From Gammaproteobacteria bacterium UBA6968 (GTDB lineage: Bacteria; Pseudomonadota; Gammaproteobacteria; Pseudomonadales; Azotimanducaceae): a stretch of 33,671 nucleotides of DNA. Where the stretch lies: the NCBI GenBank assembly GCA_002450255.1, contig DJYW01000029.1, forward strand, positions 1-33,671, given 5' to 3'. This document shows, in pieces, positions 15,899 to 25,184 of the stretch. How positions within the stretch are numbered: the stretch's first letter is position 1; each line of letters opens with the position of its first letter. The position numbers and the translations under genes are program-made. Below the pieces are notes generated by a model. It did no database searches and was not told where the DNA came from. It worked only from the letters and a program-made list of their open reading frames with translations.

Positions 15899-17076
15899 AA
15901 AATCTCCGCCGCTTGTTGCAAAGTGCCGTCGTCTTTTGCAAAACAAAAGCGCAGCACCTGCGGCGCATCAGGGTCGGGGTTCTGGTAGAAGACTGAAACC
16001 GGAATAGAAGCAATGCCGTGTTTTTTAGTCCAGTTAATCGCAAGATCTGTATCGTTAAAATCACTCAAGGCCGAGTAATTGAGTAACTGAAAATAAGTTC
16101 CTTGCGAAGGTACCAAAGTAAATTTTGAATCTTCCAGCAAATGGCAAAAGAGATCCCGTTTACGTTGATAAAAGGCACCTAATTCGCAATGAAACTCAGG
16201 CGATGCGTTCATAAAGTCGGCAAGCGCGTATTGCACCGGCGTACTGACTGTAAACGTGACAAATTGGTGGATACGACGGAACTCGGTGGTCAACGCTGTA
16301 GGCGCTACGCAATAACCGACTTTCCAACCGGTGACGTGGTAGGTCTTCCCGAAGGAAGACACCACAAAACTGCGCGCAAACAGATCGGGATAGCGACAAA
16401 GGCTCTCATGTCGCGCGCCATCAAAGATGATGTGCTCGTACACTTCATCGCCGAGCACGTACAACCCATGCCGAACGGCAAGCTCTTGCAGATTTTCGAG
16501 ATCTTCTTGCGCTAAAACGCTACCGGTCGGGTTATGCGGCGTGTTAACGATAATCATGCGCGTGCGCGGGGTTATTGCATCACGCACGCGCTGCCAATCA
16601 ATACAGTAGTCCGGCGCCGCGAGCGGGATATGAATGGCCTGACCGCCCTGCAAGCGAATTACCGGATCGTAGCTGTCGTAAGCAGGATCGAAGACGATGA
16701 CCTCGTCGCCTGCCCTTACCGTAGCCGCGATAGCACAGAACAGGGCTTCCGTAGCCCCGGCCGTTACTGTCACTTCGGTGTCTGGGTCGCAGCGCCGGTC
16801 ATATAGATTGGCTACCTTTGCCGCTATCGCTTCGCGTAAAGCGGCCACACCGAGCATAGGCGGATACTGATTTAACCCGGCCTCCATATGCATCGTGACA
16901 CGCTCGATCAATGCGCTAGGCGCCTCAAAATCCGGGAACCCCTGAGATAAATTCAGTGCATTGTGGGTCTGAGCCAGGGCACTCATCTGCGTGAAAATAG
17001 TTGTACCGACATCAGGCAGCTTACTATCCAGACCGGGTAAGGCTGATGACGCTGCACTATTTGTTTGTCTTTTCAT
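15886..17076 (-). CDS. Methionine/glutamine aminotransferase YbdL-like (class I PLP)
   Basis: A 396-residue fold-type I aminotransferase. The PLP Lys is Lys244 in SSFGKTYHVTGWKVG; also seen are LNLSQGFPDF near the N-terminus, NTPHNPTG (178-185) and Asp210 in GDEVYEHI. The segments FGKTYHVTGWKVGYC and QGFPDF are those of YbdL and kynurenine aminotransferase/glutamine transaminase K, which re-aminate 2-oxo-4-methylthiobutyrate to methionine. Paired with the omega-amidase and facing sahR-ahcY, it points to methionine salvage; this is inference from context. The ATG at 17076 follows AAGG; an extra 41-residue in-frame extension to 17199 would cover the control region and is not used. Confidence 0.92.
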   Translation of the reverse strand: MKRQTNSAASSALPGLDSKLPDVGTTIFTQMSALAQTHNALNLSQGFPDFEAPSALIERVTMHMEAGLNQYPPMLGVAALREAIAAKVANLYDRRCDPDTEVTVTAGATEALFCAIAATVRAGDEVIVFDPAYDSYDPVIRLQGGQAIHIPLAAPDYCIDWQRVRDAITPRTRMIIVNTPHNPTGSVLAQEDLENLQELAVRHGLYVLGDEVYEHIIFDGARHESLCRYPDLFARSFVVSSFGKTYHVTGWKVGYCVAPTALTTEFRRIHQFVTFTVSTPVQYALADFMNASPEFHCELGAFYQRKRDLFCHLLEDSKFTLVPSQGTYFQLLNYSALSDFNDTDLAINWTKKHGIASIPVSVFYQNPDPDAPQVLRFCFAKDDGTLQQAAEILCGL

Positions 17077-17252
17077 CTTGCCTTTGTGCACTTGCTTTGG
17101 CGCGGCGTGTCTGCGCTGATTATGTTCGCTCCAAATCGCCACGATAGGGATTTTTTGCCGCCATTTGTTGATGTCAGTTTGGCATAAACTCGGCCGCAAA
17201 TTCTACGCGGGCCCGACACAACCCGCACATCTTCCACAAACGAAAAACATCC

Positions 17253-17273
17253 ATAAAAATATTTTTATATTAT
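17253..17273. promoter_or_regulatory. Perfect 16-bp AT palindrome with -10 element, likely SahR operator
   Basis: ATAAAAATATTTTTAT (17253-17268) is a perfect palindrome, the type of site bound by ArsR-family dimers. It ends at a -10-like TATTAT (17268-17273) and sits 62 bp before sahR, where a bound repressor would block RNA polymerase. It lies between sahR-ahcY and the divergent transaminase/omega-amidase operon, so it could control both. Confidence 0.6.
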
Positions 17274-17287
17274 AGATCGTCTGTTAT

Positions 17288-17325
17288 CCTGCGCGACCTC
17301 GCACACATCCGAGCAGGCGAAAGCC
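17288..17325 (+). other. Structured leader of sahR
   Basis: CTCG (17298-17301) pairs with CGAG (17310-17313), extended across a bulge by CCTG (17288-17291) with CAGG (17314-17317). GGCGAAAGCC (17316-17325), a GAAA tetraloop hairpin, follows 4 bases before the ATG. No Shine-Dalgarno is visible. It is too short and unlike the known SAH riboswitch consensus to be called one. Confidence 0.35.
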
Positions 17326-17329
17326 CTCC

Positions 17330-18361
17330 ATGGCAACCAATTCCGTAGTTTCTTTTAATAAGCAGACCGATCTAGCGACCGGTCTGGATGCAGTCATCAC
17401 TGTCAACAAGGCACTCGGTGACCGCCTCCGCGCGCACGTGGTACGCACGTTGGCACAGGACGCCTTTAGCGTGAGCGAGCTCTGCACCATATTTGCGGTG
17501 ACTCAACCTGCCATCAGCCATCACTTACGCATACTGCGCGACGCGCATCTGGTCGAGTCGCGTAAAGAAGGCACCAGCATTTTCTATCAGCGTCCGGTTC
17601 ACCCCACGGCCAGTTGGGTGCAAGCGATTTTTTCAGCTTTGGACGTTCACCCGATGGCGAGCGAATATGCCGCAGGGGTCGCTGCGGTGTATAGCCAGCG
17701 CCAACGTCAGTCAGTCGAATTCTTTATCAACCACAGCGACATTTTGCAGCGGCAGCAGGATCTTGTCTGCCCGTCGCCAGTCTATAGCGAGCCAGTAATG
17801 GCCTGCGCTATGCAAGCGGCCGGCGCGCAAGCCCGTGCTTTGGAAGTCGGTCCCGGCGATGGCTTCCTACTCAACGCACTGAGCCCGCATTACGGATACA
17901 TTGACGGCATTGATAGTAATCGCGCAATGCTCGACCAAGCCCGCATGGGCCTTGCGCAAGATGCCAACGTGGCATTATTGCACAAGGACTTTTTTGAGCT
18001 CCAAGCACCAGCGCGCTATCACTTGATTGTCGCCGCTATGGTCCTACACCACTTACCGTCACCAAGAGCGTTCTTTGAGCAGGCTGCCGGGTTGCTCGAA
18101 CCGAATGGCCGCATAGTCGTGGCCGAACTCTGTGAGCACGACCAAGAATGGACGCGCACCCAATGCGGTGATTTATGGCTGGGCATCGCCCCCGAGACGC
18201 TAAATAGCTGGGCACGCCAATTCGACTTACAGCCAGACCAACATCACTTTCTAGCGCGCCGTAACGGCTTTCGTATTCAAGTTGCTAGTTTTCGTCGCGC
18301 CGACAGCACCGAATCATTTACTTCAGAATTTGCTACCACTAAAACCAAGGAGCCCCTATGA
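17330..18361 (+). CDS. sahR: SahR-like ArsR-family regulator with methyltransferase-type sensor domain
   Basis: A 343-residue fusion of an ArsR winged helix (about 20-90, recognition helix [18 protein letters not shown]) and a class-I SAM-methyltransferase fold (about 150-300, motif I LEVGPGDG at 171-178, DGIDSN, then [19 protein letters not shown]). Known proteobacterial SahR proteins have this architecture, bind S-adenosylhomocysteine, and repress ahcY and methionine-cycle genes until SAH accumulates. The 4-bp ATGA overlap with ahcY, and a palindrome just upstream, fit that role closely. Whether the C-terminal fold keeps enzyme activity cannot be seen. A bifunctional ArsR-methyltransferase is the alternative. 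Confidence 0.85.
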   Translation: MATNSVVSFNKQTDLATGLDAVITVNKALGDRLRAHVVRTLAQDAFSVSELCTIFAVTQPAISHHLRILRDAHLVESRKEGTSIFYQRPVHPTASWVQAIFSALDVHPMASEYAAGVAAVYSQRQRQSVEFFINHSDILQRQQDLVCPSPVYSEPVMACAMQAAGAQARALEVGPGDGFLLNALSPHYGYIDGIDSNRAMLDQARMGLAQDANVALLHKDFFELQAPARYHLIVAAMVLHHLPSPRAFFEQAAGLLEPNGRIVVAELCEHDQEWTRTQCGDLWLGIAPETLNSWARQFDLQPDQHHFLARRNGFRIQVASFRRADSTESFTSEFATTKTKEPL

Positions 18362-19719
18362 CCGACTATAAAGTAGCCGACATTAATCTTGCCGACTTTG
18401 GTCGCAAGGAAATCACACTTGCAGAAAATGAAATGCCGGCTTTGATGGCCTTGCGCAAGCGCTATAAAGAAACTCAGCCTTTAGCGGGAGCGCGCATTAT
18501 TGGTTGTATCCATATGACCATCCAAACCGCAGTATTGATCGAGACCCTAATGGACCTAGGCGCAGAAGTACGTTGGTCTTCATGCAATATATTCTCTACT
18601 CAAGATCACGCAGCCGCTGCCATTGCTGCACGCGGCATACCGGTTTTTGCTTGGAAAGGCGAAACGGAAGAAGAATATGACTGGTGTATCCATCAAACGA
18701 TCGTCAAAGACGGAGAGACCTGGGATGCTAACCTGCTACTCGATGATGGCGGCGATCTAACGCAAATCATTCACGAGCAGTACCCTGCAATGCTGAATAG
18801 CATCCATGGCATCAGCGAAGAAACAACCACCGGTGTACATCGCCTCTACGAAATGATCAAAACAGGGGAGCTCAAAGTTCCGGCAATCAATGTGAACGAC
18901 TCGGTGACGAAATCAAAGAACGACAACAAGTACGGCTGCCGCCATAGCTTAAATGATGCGGTTAAGCGCGGCACGGACATGTTGATGGCGGGCAAGCGTG
19001 CCTTGGTCGTTGGCTATGGTGATGTCGGCAAAGGTTCTGCGCAAAGCTTGCGCCAGGAGGGAATGATCGTTCGCGTTACCGAGGTTGATCCGATTTGTGG
19101 CATGCAAGCCTGCATGGATGGCTACGAAGTCGTTTCTTCTTATAACAATGGCGTCACTACCGGTAAAGCAGCTGACATCAATACCGCGCTACTGAGCGAC
19201 ACCGATTTAATCGTCACGTGTACTGGTAATGCGGATGTCTGCGACGCGGCAATGCTATCTACGGTCAAGAAAGGCGCCGTAATTTGCAATATCGGCCACT
19301 TTGATAATGAGATCGACACCGCCTACATGCGTGACAACTGGCGCTGGGAGATGGTTAAAGATCAGGTACATATGATCTTTCGCTCCGATGATCCATCGGA
19401 TTACATAATCCTGTTATCTGAAGGACGTTTGGTTAACCTCGGTAATGCGACCGGACATCCATCACGAATTATGGACGGCTCATTCGCAAATCAGGTACTG
19501 GCGCAAATGCACCTATTCGAGCAAGCTTGGGCTAATCAACCCGAAAACCAGCGCCAGCCAATTGCTGTCGAGGTTTTGCCTAAGAAACTCGATGAGGAAG
19601 TGGCTGAGTTAATGGTCGAAGGTTTTGGTGGTGTGATAACCAGACTAACGAAAACTCAGGCCGACTATATTGGCGTCGCTGAACAAGGACCCTTCAAAAC
19701 GGAGAGTTATAAGTACTAG
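18358..19719 (+). CDS. ahcY: Adenosylhomocysteinase
   Basis: Cleaves S-adenosylhomocysteine to adenosine and homocysteine, relieving product inhibition of methyltransferases. 453 residues. Visible are the substrate-binding [17 protein letters not shown] (182-198), the NAD-binding [13 protein letters not shown] (219-231), [18 protein letters not shown], and the C-terminal KTESYKY, equivalent to the family's K-x-x-x-Y-R-Y that completes the partner's NAD site. AAGGAG precedes the ATG, which overlaps the sahR stop (ATGA). A strong terminator follows. Regulation by SahR is inferred from the operon layout. Confidence 0.98.
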   Translation: MTDYKVADINLADFGRKEITLAENEMPALMALRKRYKETQPLAGARIIGCIHMTIQTAVLIETLMDLGAEVRWSSCNIFSTQDHAAAAIAARGIPVFAWKGETEEEYDWCIHQTIVKDGETWDANLLLDDGGDLTQIIHEQYPAMLNSIHGISEETTTGVHRLYEMIKTGELKVPAINVNDSVTKSKNDNKYGCRHSLNDAVKRGTDMLMAGKRALVVGYGDVGKGSAQSLRQEGMIVRVTEVDPICGMQACMDGYEVVSSYNNGVTTGKAADINTALLSDTDLIVTCTGNADVCDAAMLSTVKKGAVICNIGHFDNEIDTAYMRDNWRWEMVKDQVHMIFRSDDPSDYIILLSEGRLVNLGNATGHPSRIMDGSFANQVLAQMHLFEQAWANQPENQRQPIAVEVLPKKLDEEVAELMVEGFGGVITRLTKTQADYIGVAEQGPFKTESYKY

Positions 19720-19749
19720 TTCTTTTATAAAGAGTCCCGATTTAAAGAG

Positions 19750-19778
19750 GCGCGTCGCAATTGTGGCGCGCTTTTTTT
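19750..19778 (+). terminator. Rho-independent terminator after ahcY
   Basis: An 11-bp near-palindromic stem (19750-19760 with 19761-19771; two G-T pairs, CAATTG apex) followed by seven T. It ends the sahR-ahcY transcript. Confidence 0.9.
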
Positions 19779-20253
19779 ATCTCAACATGTGTAACTTCCC
19801 AACAATCTATTCTTGCAACGCCCTCGTTGACTGACATCTATTTGCTCGCGCTTCACGACTCGGCTTAACTGATAGACCATTTTCTCAATTTGGTGGCTTT
19901 ATTGAGGCAACTGCCTCGATAGCATCGTGAATCAAAATTTCCTTCGCCCAGACTCTTTCAATCCCTCTTCTTTGTAGCTCTTTTAGAAAGGCGCCGCATA
20001 AGACACCTAAAAAAATGGCAATTTAAACCTGCAGGACGAGTTTCTCGGATAAAAAAACACCGATACGAGTGAAACTATGAAAACGAGAGAGACGACCTGC
20101 CAAGAAATATACGAGAAGGACATACGAGACGGGCATGCAAGATAAGCATGAGAGCGCTGCAAAACGGCAGCAGGATAGAAATGAGCAAAGGCAGCATACG
20201 CGGCAAGAGCTTAGAAAATGTGATGCTGATCCACAGAAACGACGATATAAGAT
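19779..20253. other. Gene-poor stretch between ahcY and the H-NS gene
   Basis: I see no convincing gene. From about 20040 to 20250 the plus strand is strongly purine-rich (many GA/AG repeats), with a 45-codon basic open frame at 20135-20272 that lacks a ribosome-binding site. The opposite strand shows a Cys-rich TTG-started frame that looks like its shadow. Confidence 0.5.
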
Positions 20254-20296
20254 AAACAAAAGGTGGCTTTGAAACTCAAATCGTTCTTAACCACCT
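20254..20296 (-). terminator. Candidate terminator of the H-NS gene
   Basis: On the minus strand, AGGTGG (20296-20291) pairs with CCACCT (20266-20261), with an inner TTTGA-GTT-TCAAA hairpin, followed by TTTTGTTT. It starts 31 bp past the H-NS stop codon. Confidence 0.5.
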
Positions 20297-20327
20297 CTCC
20301 CATACATCGACCATGTCACGTTAACTT

Positions 20328-20651
20328 TTAAATAGCGATATCTTCTAACGACTTTCCGCTATCAAGCAAATCACGGACCCAACGAGGCTTTAATCCTCTA
20401 CCGGTCCACGTCTGAGTTTTGTCGCCTGGGTTACGATATTTAGGCTTTACCGACCCACCTCGTTTGCGAGGTGTTTTCGCAACCTCTTTGAACAAGTCGC
20501 TTACCGGTATATTTAACGATTCTGCCTTGTCGCGTATTTCAGCAATCAGCAACTGCTTTTCGGTGGTCGCTCTTCGCTCTAATTCAGCGTTCAAATCCTT
20601 AATCAGAACGTTGATTTCTTTTACTGACAACTTTTTAATATTCAAAGCCAT
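20328..20651 (-). CDS. H-NS family nucleoid-associated protein
   Basis: A 107-residue DNA-binding protein that silences AT-rich DNA. The N-terminal half (about 1-60) is a charged coiled-coil oligomerisation region. A basic linker (PRKRGG) follows, and then the H-NS C-terminal domain with the minor-groove motif TWTGRGLKPRW (81-91) and the usual ending LLDSGKSLEDIAI. The layout is that of H-NS/HvrA/BpH3 proteins rather than MvaT. The Shine-Dalgarno is weak. Its promoter region contains a perfect inverted repeat at 20744-20763, perhaps for autoregulation. Confidence 0.93.
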   Translation of the reverse strand: MALNIKKLSVKEINVLIKDLNAELERRATTEKQLLIAEIRDKAESLNIPVSDLFKEVAKTPRKRGGSVKPKYRNPGDKTQTWTGRGLKPRWVRDLLDSGKSLEDIAI

Positions 20652-20743
20652 AACAATTTCTCTATCTAAGTATCAATATGTGGAGCGCAGAGTACCACGA
20701 CCCGTGACTATTTAAACCCCGAATTTTGTAGTAGTACGTTTTT

Positions 20744-20763
20744 GTATAAAGCGCTTTTTATAC
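20744..20763. promoter_or_regulatory. Inverted repeat GTATAAA-N6-TTTATAC upstream of the H-NS gene
   Basis: Perfect 7-bp arms around GCGCTT, with an embedded palindrome AAAGCGCTTT. It lies 93 bp before the H-NS start in an AT-rich gap with no gene. An operator or autoregulatory site is likely but unproven. Confidence 0.4.
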
Positions 20764-20936
20764 GAATAAGCTTGTGCGTTGGTCAAGTTAATTCAAACAG
20801 GATGAATTTCGGGCTCTAAATGACAGTCACAGGTTTAACTGCCTATTCTTTTCATGTCACTTTCTATCTCTTTTCCCTGTGTCTCTTCTCGTGTCTTTTC
20901 CGGTGTTTTATACATGGCTTCTCCTCTGAGCCCGGC

Positions 20937-21410
20937 CTAGTATTTACCTGCCAATTTGCTGTGGTCCCAAGTTACGAAGGAATTAGGGACGAACTTTAAA
21001 ACAACTCGCTTCTTTGCCGAAGCAATCATCGCTTCGCGTATTTTACCGAGCTGAGAATCGTCTAGGGCACTCCCCTTAGAATTAATTGCCACCAAGGTGT
21101 CCAAAACCACTTCTTGATCGGCAATGACTTCCGCGTCCGCATAAGCAAGAACCGATTTCAGCTCCGCGTAATCTTCACCGCTTTCTACCAACAATGTGGC
21201 CCTTGGGTCTCGCTTTAAATTGAGCACCTTCTGGCTTTTTTCAAAGGTGGTGCAATAAAAGCAGTCATTGTCGTCGACGCAAAACCACATTGGCATTGGG
21301 TGTGGATAACCATTTGCGCCATTTGAAACAATGACCAATGTTTTTTGTTGATTTAAATATTCCCGGCGTTCGGCATCGGTTAGTGCAATTAATTCACGAC
21401 GTGATGGCAT
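20937..21410 (-). CDS. PPOX-class (pyridoxamine-phosphate-oxidase fold) flavin/F420-binding protein
   Basis: A 157-residue split-barrel protein. The N-terminus RRELIALTDAERREYL is followed by TLVIVSNGANGYPHPMPMWF, YCTTFEKSQKVLNLKRDPRATLLVESG, and a C-terminal half with KKRVVLKF and VTWDHSKL, the pattern of small PPOX-class F420- or FMN-dependent enzymes. The cofactor and substrate cannot be settled. A clear GAGGAG before the ATG at 21410 fixes the start. It is the second possible F420 user in the window, with the LLM oxidoreductase at 5496. Confidence 0.87.
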   Translation of the reverse strand: MPSRRELIALTDAERREYLNQQKTLVIVSNGANGYPHPMPMWFCVDDNDCFYCTTFEKSQKVLNLKRDPRATLLVESGEDYAELKSVLAYADAEVIADQEVVLDTLVAINSKGSALDDSQLGKIREAMIASAKKRVVLKFVPNSFVTWDHSKLAGKY

Positions 21411-21613
21411 ATCACTCCTCCTCAAAGTCAAATTTTTTCGTCTAGAACTATACTCACAAACTCACGTGGACGCACAAAACCGCCCACATAGATTTTTTAG
21501 TTTAAGCGAACTGAAAACGCGAATTTAGAAGCGAATACCGTTGCCAGCCTGACCTAAACTTTACTCAATCTCTGCGACGCCGTAAGGTATTAGATTTTGG
21601 TAACGGTCTTTAT

Positions 21614-22522
21614 ATGCAGCCTCTAACACGGATCATCGAAACGCTTAATCTCGAAGAAATTGAGCAAAACCATTACCTAGCCACGAGCCCTAATGAGGGC
21701 TGGCAGCGGGTATACGGTGGTCAGGTGATCGGTCAGGCTTTAGTCGCGGCCTCACGCACGGTTGACGCTGACCGCTATGCGCACAGTCTGCATGGTTATT
21801 TTTTGCGCGCCGGAGACAAAGAACGGCCCATTCTTTACAAGGTCGATCGCATTCGCGACGGCAAAAGTTTCACCACAAGACGCGTTGTTGCCATTCAAAA
21901 AGGCCAGCCTATCTTTTCAATGTCATTGTCTTTCCAGGTCGACGAAGAAGGCTTGAGCCATCAATTCGAGATGCCGTCAGTGGCAGAACCAGACACACTG
22001 CGAGATGAAGACGAAATACGCCTAGAACAATCAAAAAATTGGCCTGAAGACATTCGCACTGCGCTTCGCGAAGCTAACGCTCAGGCCGATGCAGAAGTCG
22101 CAAGCCCGTCAGACTTAACCGAGCCATCCGCGATTCAGATGCGGCCGATTGAACCATTGGATCTGCTCAACCCGAAGCCAACTGCAGCAATTCAGCGTTG
22201 CTGGATGAAGAGCCGCGAGACGCTACCTGACGATCCGCGCCTACATCAGTGCGTGCTGGCGTATCTGTCTGATTGGTCACTGCTGGACACCGCCACTCGA
22301 CCACACGGCATCAGCTTCATGCAATCCAATATTCAGGTCGCGAGCCTCGATCACGCGATTTGGTTCCACCGACCATTTCGGGCAGACGAATGGCTGCTTT
22401 ACGACCAGGACAGCCCTAGAGCCGGCGGCGCACGCGGCTTCAATCGAGGCTTAATCTACAACCAGGCCGGCGAATTGGTCGCCTCTACCGCTCAGGAGGG
22501 ATTGGTGCGGTTGCACAACTGA
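21614..22522 (+). CDS. tesB: Acyl-CoA thioesterase II
   Basis: A 302-residue double-hotdog enzyme that hydrolyses medium/long acyl-CoA to free fatty acid and CoA. TesB landmarks are RVYGGQVIGQALVAASRTV, HSLHGYFLRAGD, LAYLSDWSLLDTA (with the catalytic Asp), ASLDHAIWFHRPFRADEWLLYD and STAQEGLVR (with the catalytic Gln). Length and order match E. coli TesB. The ATG at 21614 has only a weak ribosome-binding site. It stands alone, with 150 bp to the moxR gene that hold an imperfect hairpin (about 22558-22590) without a T tract. Confidence 0.95.
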   Translation: MQPLTRIIETLNLEEIEQNHYLATSPNEGWQRVYGGQVIGQALVAASRTVDADRYAHSLHGYFLRAGDKERPILYKVDRIRDGKSFTTRRVVAIQKGQPIFSMSLSFQVDEEGLSHQFEMPSVAEPDTLRDEDEIRLEQSKNWPEDIRTALREANAQADAEVASPSDLTEPSAIQMRPIEPLDLLNPKPTAAIQRCWMKSRETLPDDPRLHQCVLAYLSDWSLLDTATRPHGISFMQSNIQVASLDHAIWFHRPFRADEWLLYDQDSPRAGGARGFNRGLIYNQAGELVASTAQEGLVRLHN

Positions 22523-22672
22523 CCTATACATCCTCGCTGGGGACATAGATAATGCTTGGCTGTTTTGGTCCTAAAAACTGGCCAAAAAGTCTAGCCAGTC
22601 GAGTACGGGGTCGGCTGGTGACCGCGTCACGACACTAATTCCAAGCTCACAACCGGGGGTATGTAAGGCATC

Positions 22673-23611
22673 ATGGCAGATATAGATCAAATAGCGGCTT
22701 CAGTGGAATCGCTGCAAAAACACCTGGAAGCCCACCGCTACATCTGCAGTGATCAAATTGCCACCGCTGTTTTCCTCGCTTTCCACCTGGAAAAACCTGT
22801 ACTTATCGAGGGCCCTCCCGGTGTAGGTAAAACCGAGTTAGCCAAAACCGCCTCTGAATTATTTGAACTGCCGTTGATTCGCCTCCAGTGCTACGAAGGG
22901 CTAGACGAATCCAAGGCAATCTACGAATGGAAGTACGGCAAGCAGCTGTTGTACACGCAAGTATTGAAAGAAGCGCTTGATGAAGTGCTGCAGGGCGCGC
23001 AAGGCTTTCGCGAATCCGTGGTGCGGTTACACGAGTTTGGCGATATCTTTTTCTCCGAGGAGTTTTTAGAGCCACGCCCACTGCTCAAAGCCTTGCGCGA
23101 AGAGAATGGCTGCGTCTTGCTCATCGATGAAATCGATAAAGCCGATCATGAATTCGAATCAATGCTGCTGGAAATTCTGTCGGACTATCAGCTTTCTATT
23201 CCGGAGATTGGCACGATAAAAGCTAAACAAGCGCCGCCTATTGTATTTCTGACTTCGAATAACACCAGAGAAATCTCCGATGCGCTGAAGCGTCGGTGTC
23301 TGCACCTCTACATTCCATTCCCGGACTCTGATGTGGAACAACGCATTATCCAGGCTCGTGTGCCTGAAATCCCTGAATCCTTGCGTTTGCAGTTGGTTGC
23401 TTTCATTCACGAGTTACGTCAACTCGACCTGAAAAAACTTCCTGCTATCTCCGAGACCATCGACTGGGCCCGCACCCTGGTGCTACTGCACGCCGAATCG
23501 TTGGACCCGCAACTCGTCAAAGATACGCTCAATGTGATTCTTAAGTTTCAAGAAGACATTGATAACGTAGACAGCGAGGTCAACTCGTTGACAGCGAAAA
23601 TAGCAAAGTGA
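22673..23611 (+). CDS. MoxR-family AAA+ ATPase
   Basis: A 312-residue AAA+ chaperone ATPase. Walker A is GPPGVGKT (47-54), Walker B LLIDEID (149-155), sensor 1 FLTSNNTREISDALKRRCLHLYI with arginine finger. MoxR proteins work with von Willebrand factor A partners to insert metals or assemble protein complexes; the VWA partner follows 17 bp downstream. TAAGG precedes the ATG. The pair heads an array that continues into an oligopeptide ABC transporter, an unusual setting. Confidence 0.93.
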   Translation: MADIDQIAASVESLQKHLEAHRYICSDQIATAVFLAFHLEKPVLIEGPPGVGKTELAKTASELFELPLIRLQCYEGLDESKAIYEWKYGKQLLYTQVLKEALDEVLQGAQGFRESVVRLHEFGDIFFSEEFLEPRPLLKALREENGCVLLIDEIDKADHEFESMLLEILSDYQLSIPEIGTIKAKQAPPIVFLTSNNTREISDALKRRCLHLYIPFPDSDVEQRIIQARVPEIPESLRLQLVAFIHELRQLDLKKLPAISETIDWARTLVLLHAESLDPQLVKDTLNVILKFQEDIDNVDSEVNSLTAKIAK

Positions 23612-23628
23612 TTCAACGGAGCTGAGCA

Positions 23629-25125
23629 TTGGAACGCACCCTTAGCAATTTCGTTCGCGCTCTGCGCAATGCCGACATTCGCGTCTCCACGGCGGAAACC
23701 CTGGACGCAATGAGCGCTGTGGACCTGGTGGGCTATGAGGACCGCGAGTTCCTCAAGCGCTCGCTGTCACTGGTCCTGCCTAAAACACCCGATGAAAAGG
23801 CGACTTTCGACGCCTGCTTCGACCAGTTTTTCGCGTTCAAAGACGTGCGCGGCGACGAAGCATCTGCGCAGGCAGAGCGAGACGGCCAGGACAGCCAGGA
23901 GGGAGAAGAAGGTGAAGGGGGCGACGGCGAAGGCGGCGGTTCCAGAGATCCAAACGCGCCGCCAAGTGGCCGCAAGAAAAAATCCAAGGCTAAAGCCAAG
24001 AAAAACCCTTATATAGAGGAAGAGGAAGAAGAGGATCTCGGCCCTGGCGAGATGACTGACCCCTCTTCTGAGCTTGGCCAACTGTTGATGAGCGACTCAC
24101 GCACTGAGTTGACTATGGCAATGGCCAACGCCGGCGAAGAAGTCGAAGTGCGCGAAATCAAGATTTTTACTCAAAAAGGGCTGTACACCCGGCGGATAAT
24201 GGATGCCATGGGGTTGCCTGATCTGAACCGAGAAATTTCAGACTTGCGCGATTCACCCGCTGTGCCGGCGCGACGCCTGGGTCAGCAGCTCAAACAGCGT
24301 CGGGACTTTTTGCGCGAACAAGTGCGCGACTATGTCGAACGCCAATTCATGCTTAACGCGGACGTTAGCGGCAAGCGGCTGCGCGAGGACATGCTAAAAA
24401 GCGTGAAGCTATCCAACGTGGAGGTTCGCAATTTTCGCCTAATCCAGGAAATGGTTTATAAAATGGCGAAAAAGCTGAGCACAATGTACAGCCGCCGCAA
24501 AAAAGTATTTAAGCGTGGCCAGCTGAATATTTCACGCACCCTACGCCGCAATATGTCTTATGACGGGGCCATATTTAATTTGCATTGGAAGTCGGTAAAA
24601 GTGGATCGGCCCAAAGTATTCGCTATTTGCGATGTCTCGGGTTCGGTCGCTAATTACGCGCGGTTTATGCTGATGTTTCTGTACAGCATGGATGAAGTCA
24701 TGCCGAAGGTGCGCAGTTTCGCTTTCTCTTCGGATTTAGCGGAAGTCACCGAATTGTTTAACCGCAATAAAATCCAAGATGCCATTGCTAAGACCCTACG
24801 CGACTACAGCGGCGGATCAACCGACTACGGCCAAGCGCTGCTCGACTTTAAACGGCTGTGTCTTGATGACATCGACAATCGCACCACAATCATTATCTTG
24901 GGGGACGCCCGCAATAACTTCGGTGAAAACCATACCGAAGTCTTAAAAGAACTGTATGATCGGTCTAAACGGGTGATCTGGCTTAACCCAGAATCAAAGC
25001 TCGCCTGGAATACCGGTGATTCTGTTATGCGAAACTATTCTGCGTATGTGCATCAAGCCGAAGAGTGTAACTCGCTCATGCATCTGGAAAGGGTGGTGAG
25101 TAATCTGCTAAAACTCAACGGGTAA
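23629..25125 (+). CDS. CoxE-like VWA-domain protein, MoxR partner
   Basis: A 498-residue protein. Residues about 75-140 are an extremely charged low-complexity linker: an acidic/Gly run, then a Lys run (RKKKSKAKAKK), then seven consecutive acidic residues. The C-terminal part from about 325 is a VWA domain with the metal-ion site D335-x-S-G-S339 and later YSGGSTDYGQAL and ILGDARNN. Homologues (CoxE/YehP-like) act with MoxR ATPases in metal-centre maturation, as in CO dehydrogenase. No Cox subunit is nearby. The start is TTG at 23629, supported by CGGAGCTGAG just upstream; the gene follows moxR by 17 bp. Confidence 0.88.
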   Translation: MERTLSNFVRALRNADIRVSTAETLDAMSAVDLVGYEDREFLKRSLSLVLPKTPDEKATFDACFDQFFAFKDVRGDEASAQAERDGQDSQEGEEGEGGDGEGGGSRDPNAPPSGRKKKSKAKAKKNPYIEEEEEEDLGPGEMTDPSSELGQLLMSDSRTELTMAMANAGEEVEVREIKIFTQKGLYTRRIMDAMGLPDLNREISDLRDSPAVPARRLGQQLKQRRDFLREQVRDYVERQFMLNADVSGKRLREDMLKSVKLSNVEVRNFRLIQEMVYKMAKKLSTMYSRRKKVFKRGQLNISRTLRRNMSYDGAIFNLHWKSVKVDRPKVFAICDVSGSVANYARFMLMFLYSMDEVMPKVRSFAFSSDLAEVTELFNRNKIQDAIAKTLRDYSGGSTDYGQALLDFKRLCLDDIDNRTTIIILGDARNNFGENHTEVLKELYDRSKRVIWLNPESKLAWNTGDSVMRNYSAYVHQAEECNSLMHLERVVSNLLKLNG

Positions 25126-25184
25126 GCGAATTTGACGCAATTTCTATAGAACAACAAAACCAGGGCACACAGACAAAGATAACC

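Noticed and set aside
17288..17329. SAH riboswitch before sahR-ahcY
   Set aside because: The leader is too short and lacks the conserved core; only the CCGAG word resembles it.
20023..20259. 78-codon Cys-rich hydrophobic minus-strand frame
   Set aside because: TTG start without a ribosome-binding site. Its Cys/Ser/Leu-rich content is what the purine-rich opposite strand would give by chance.
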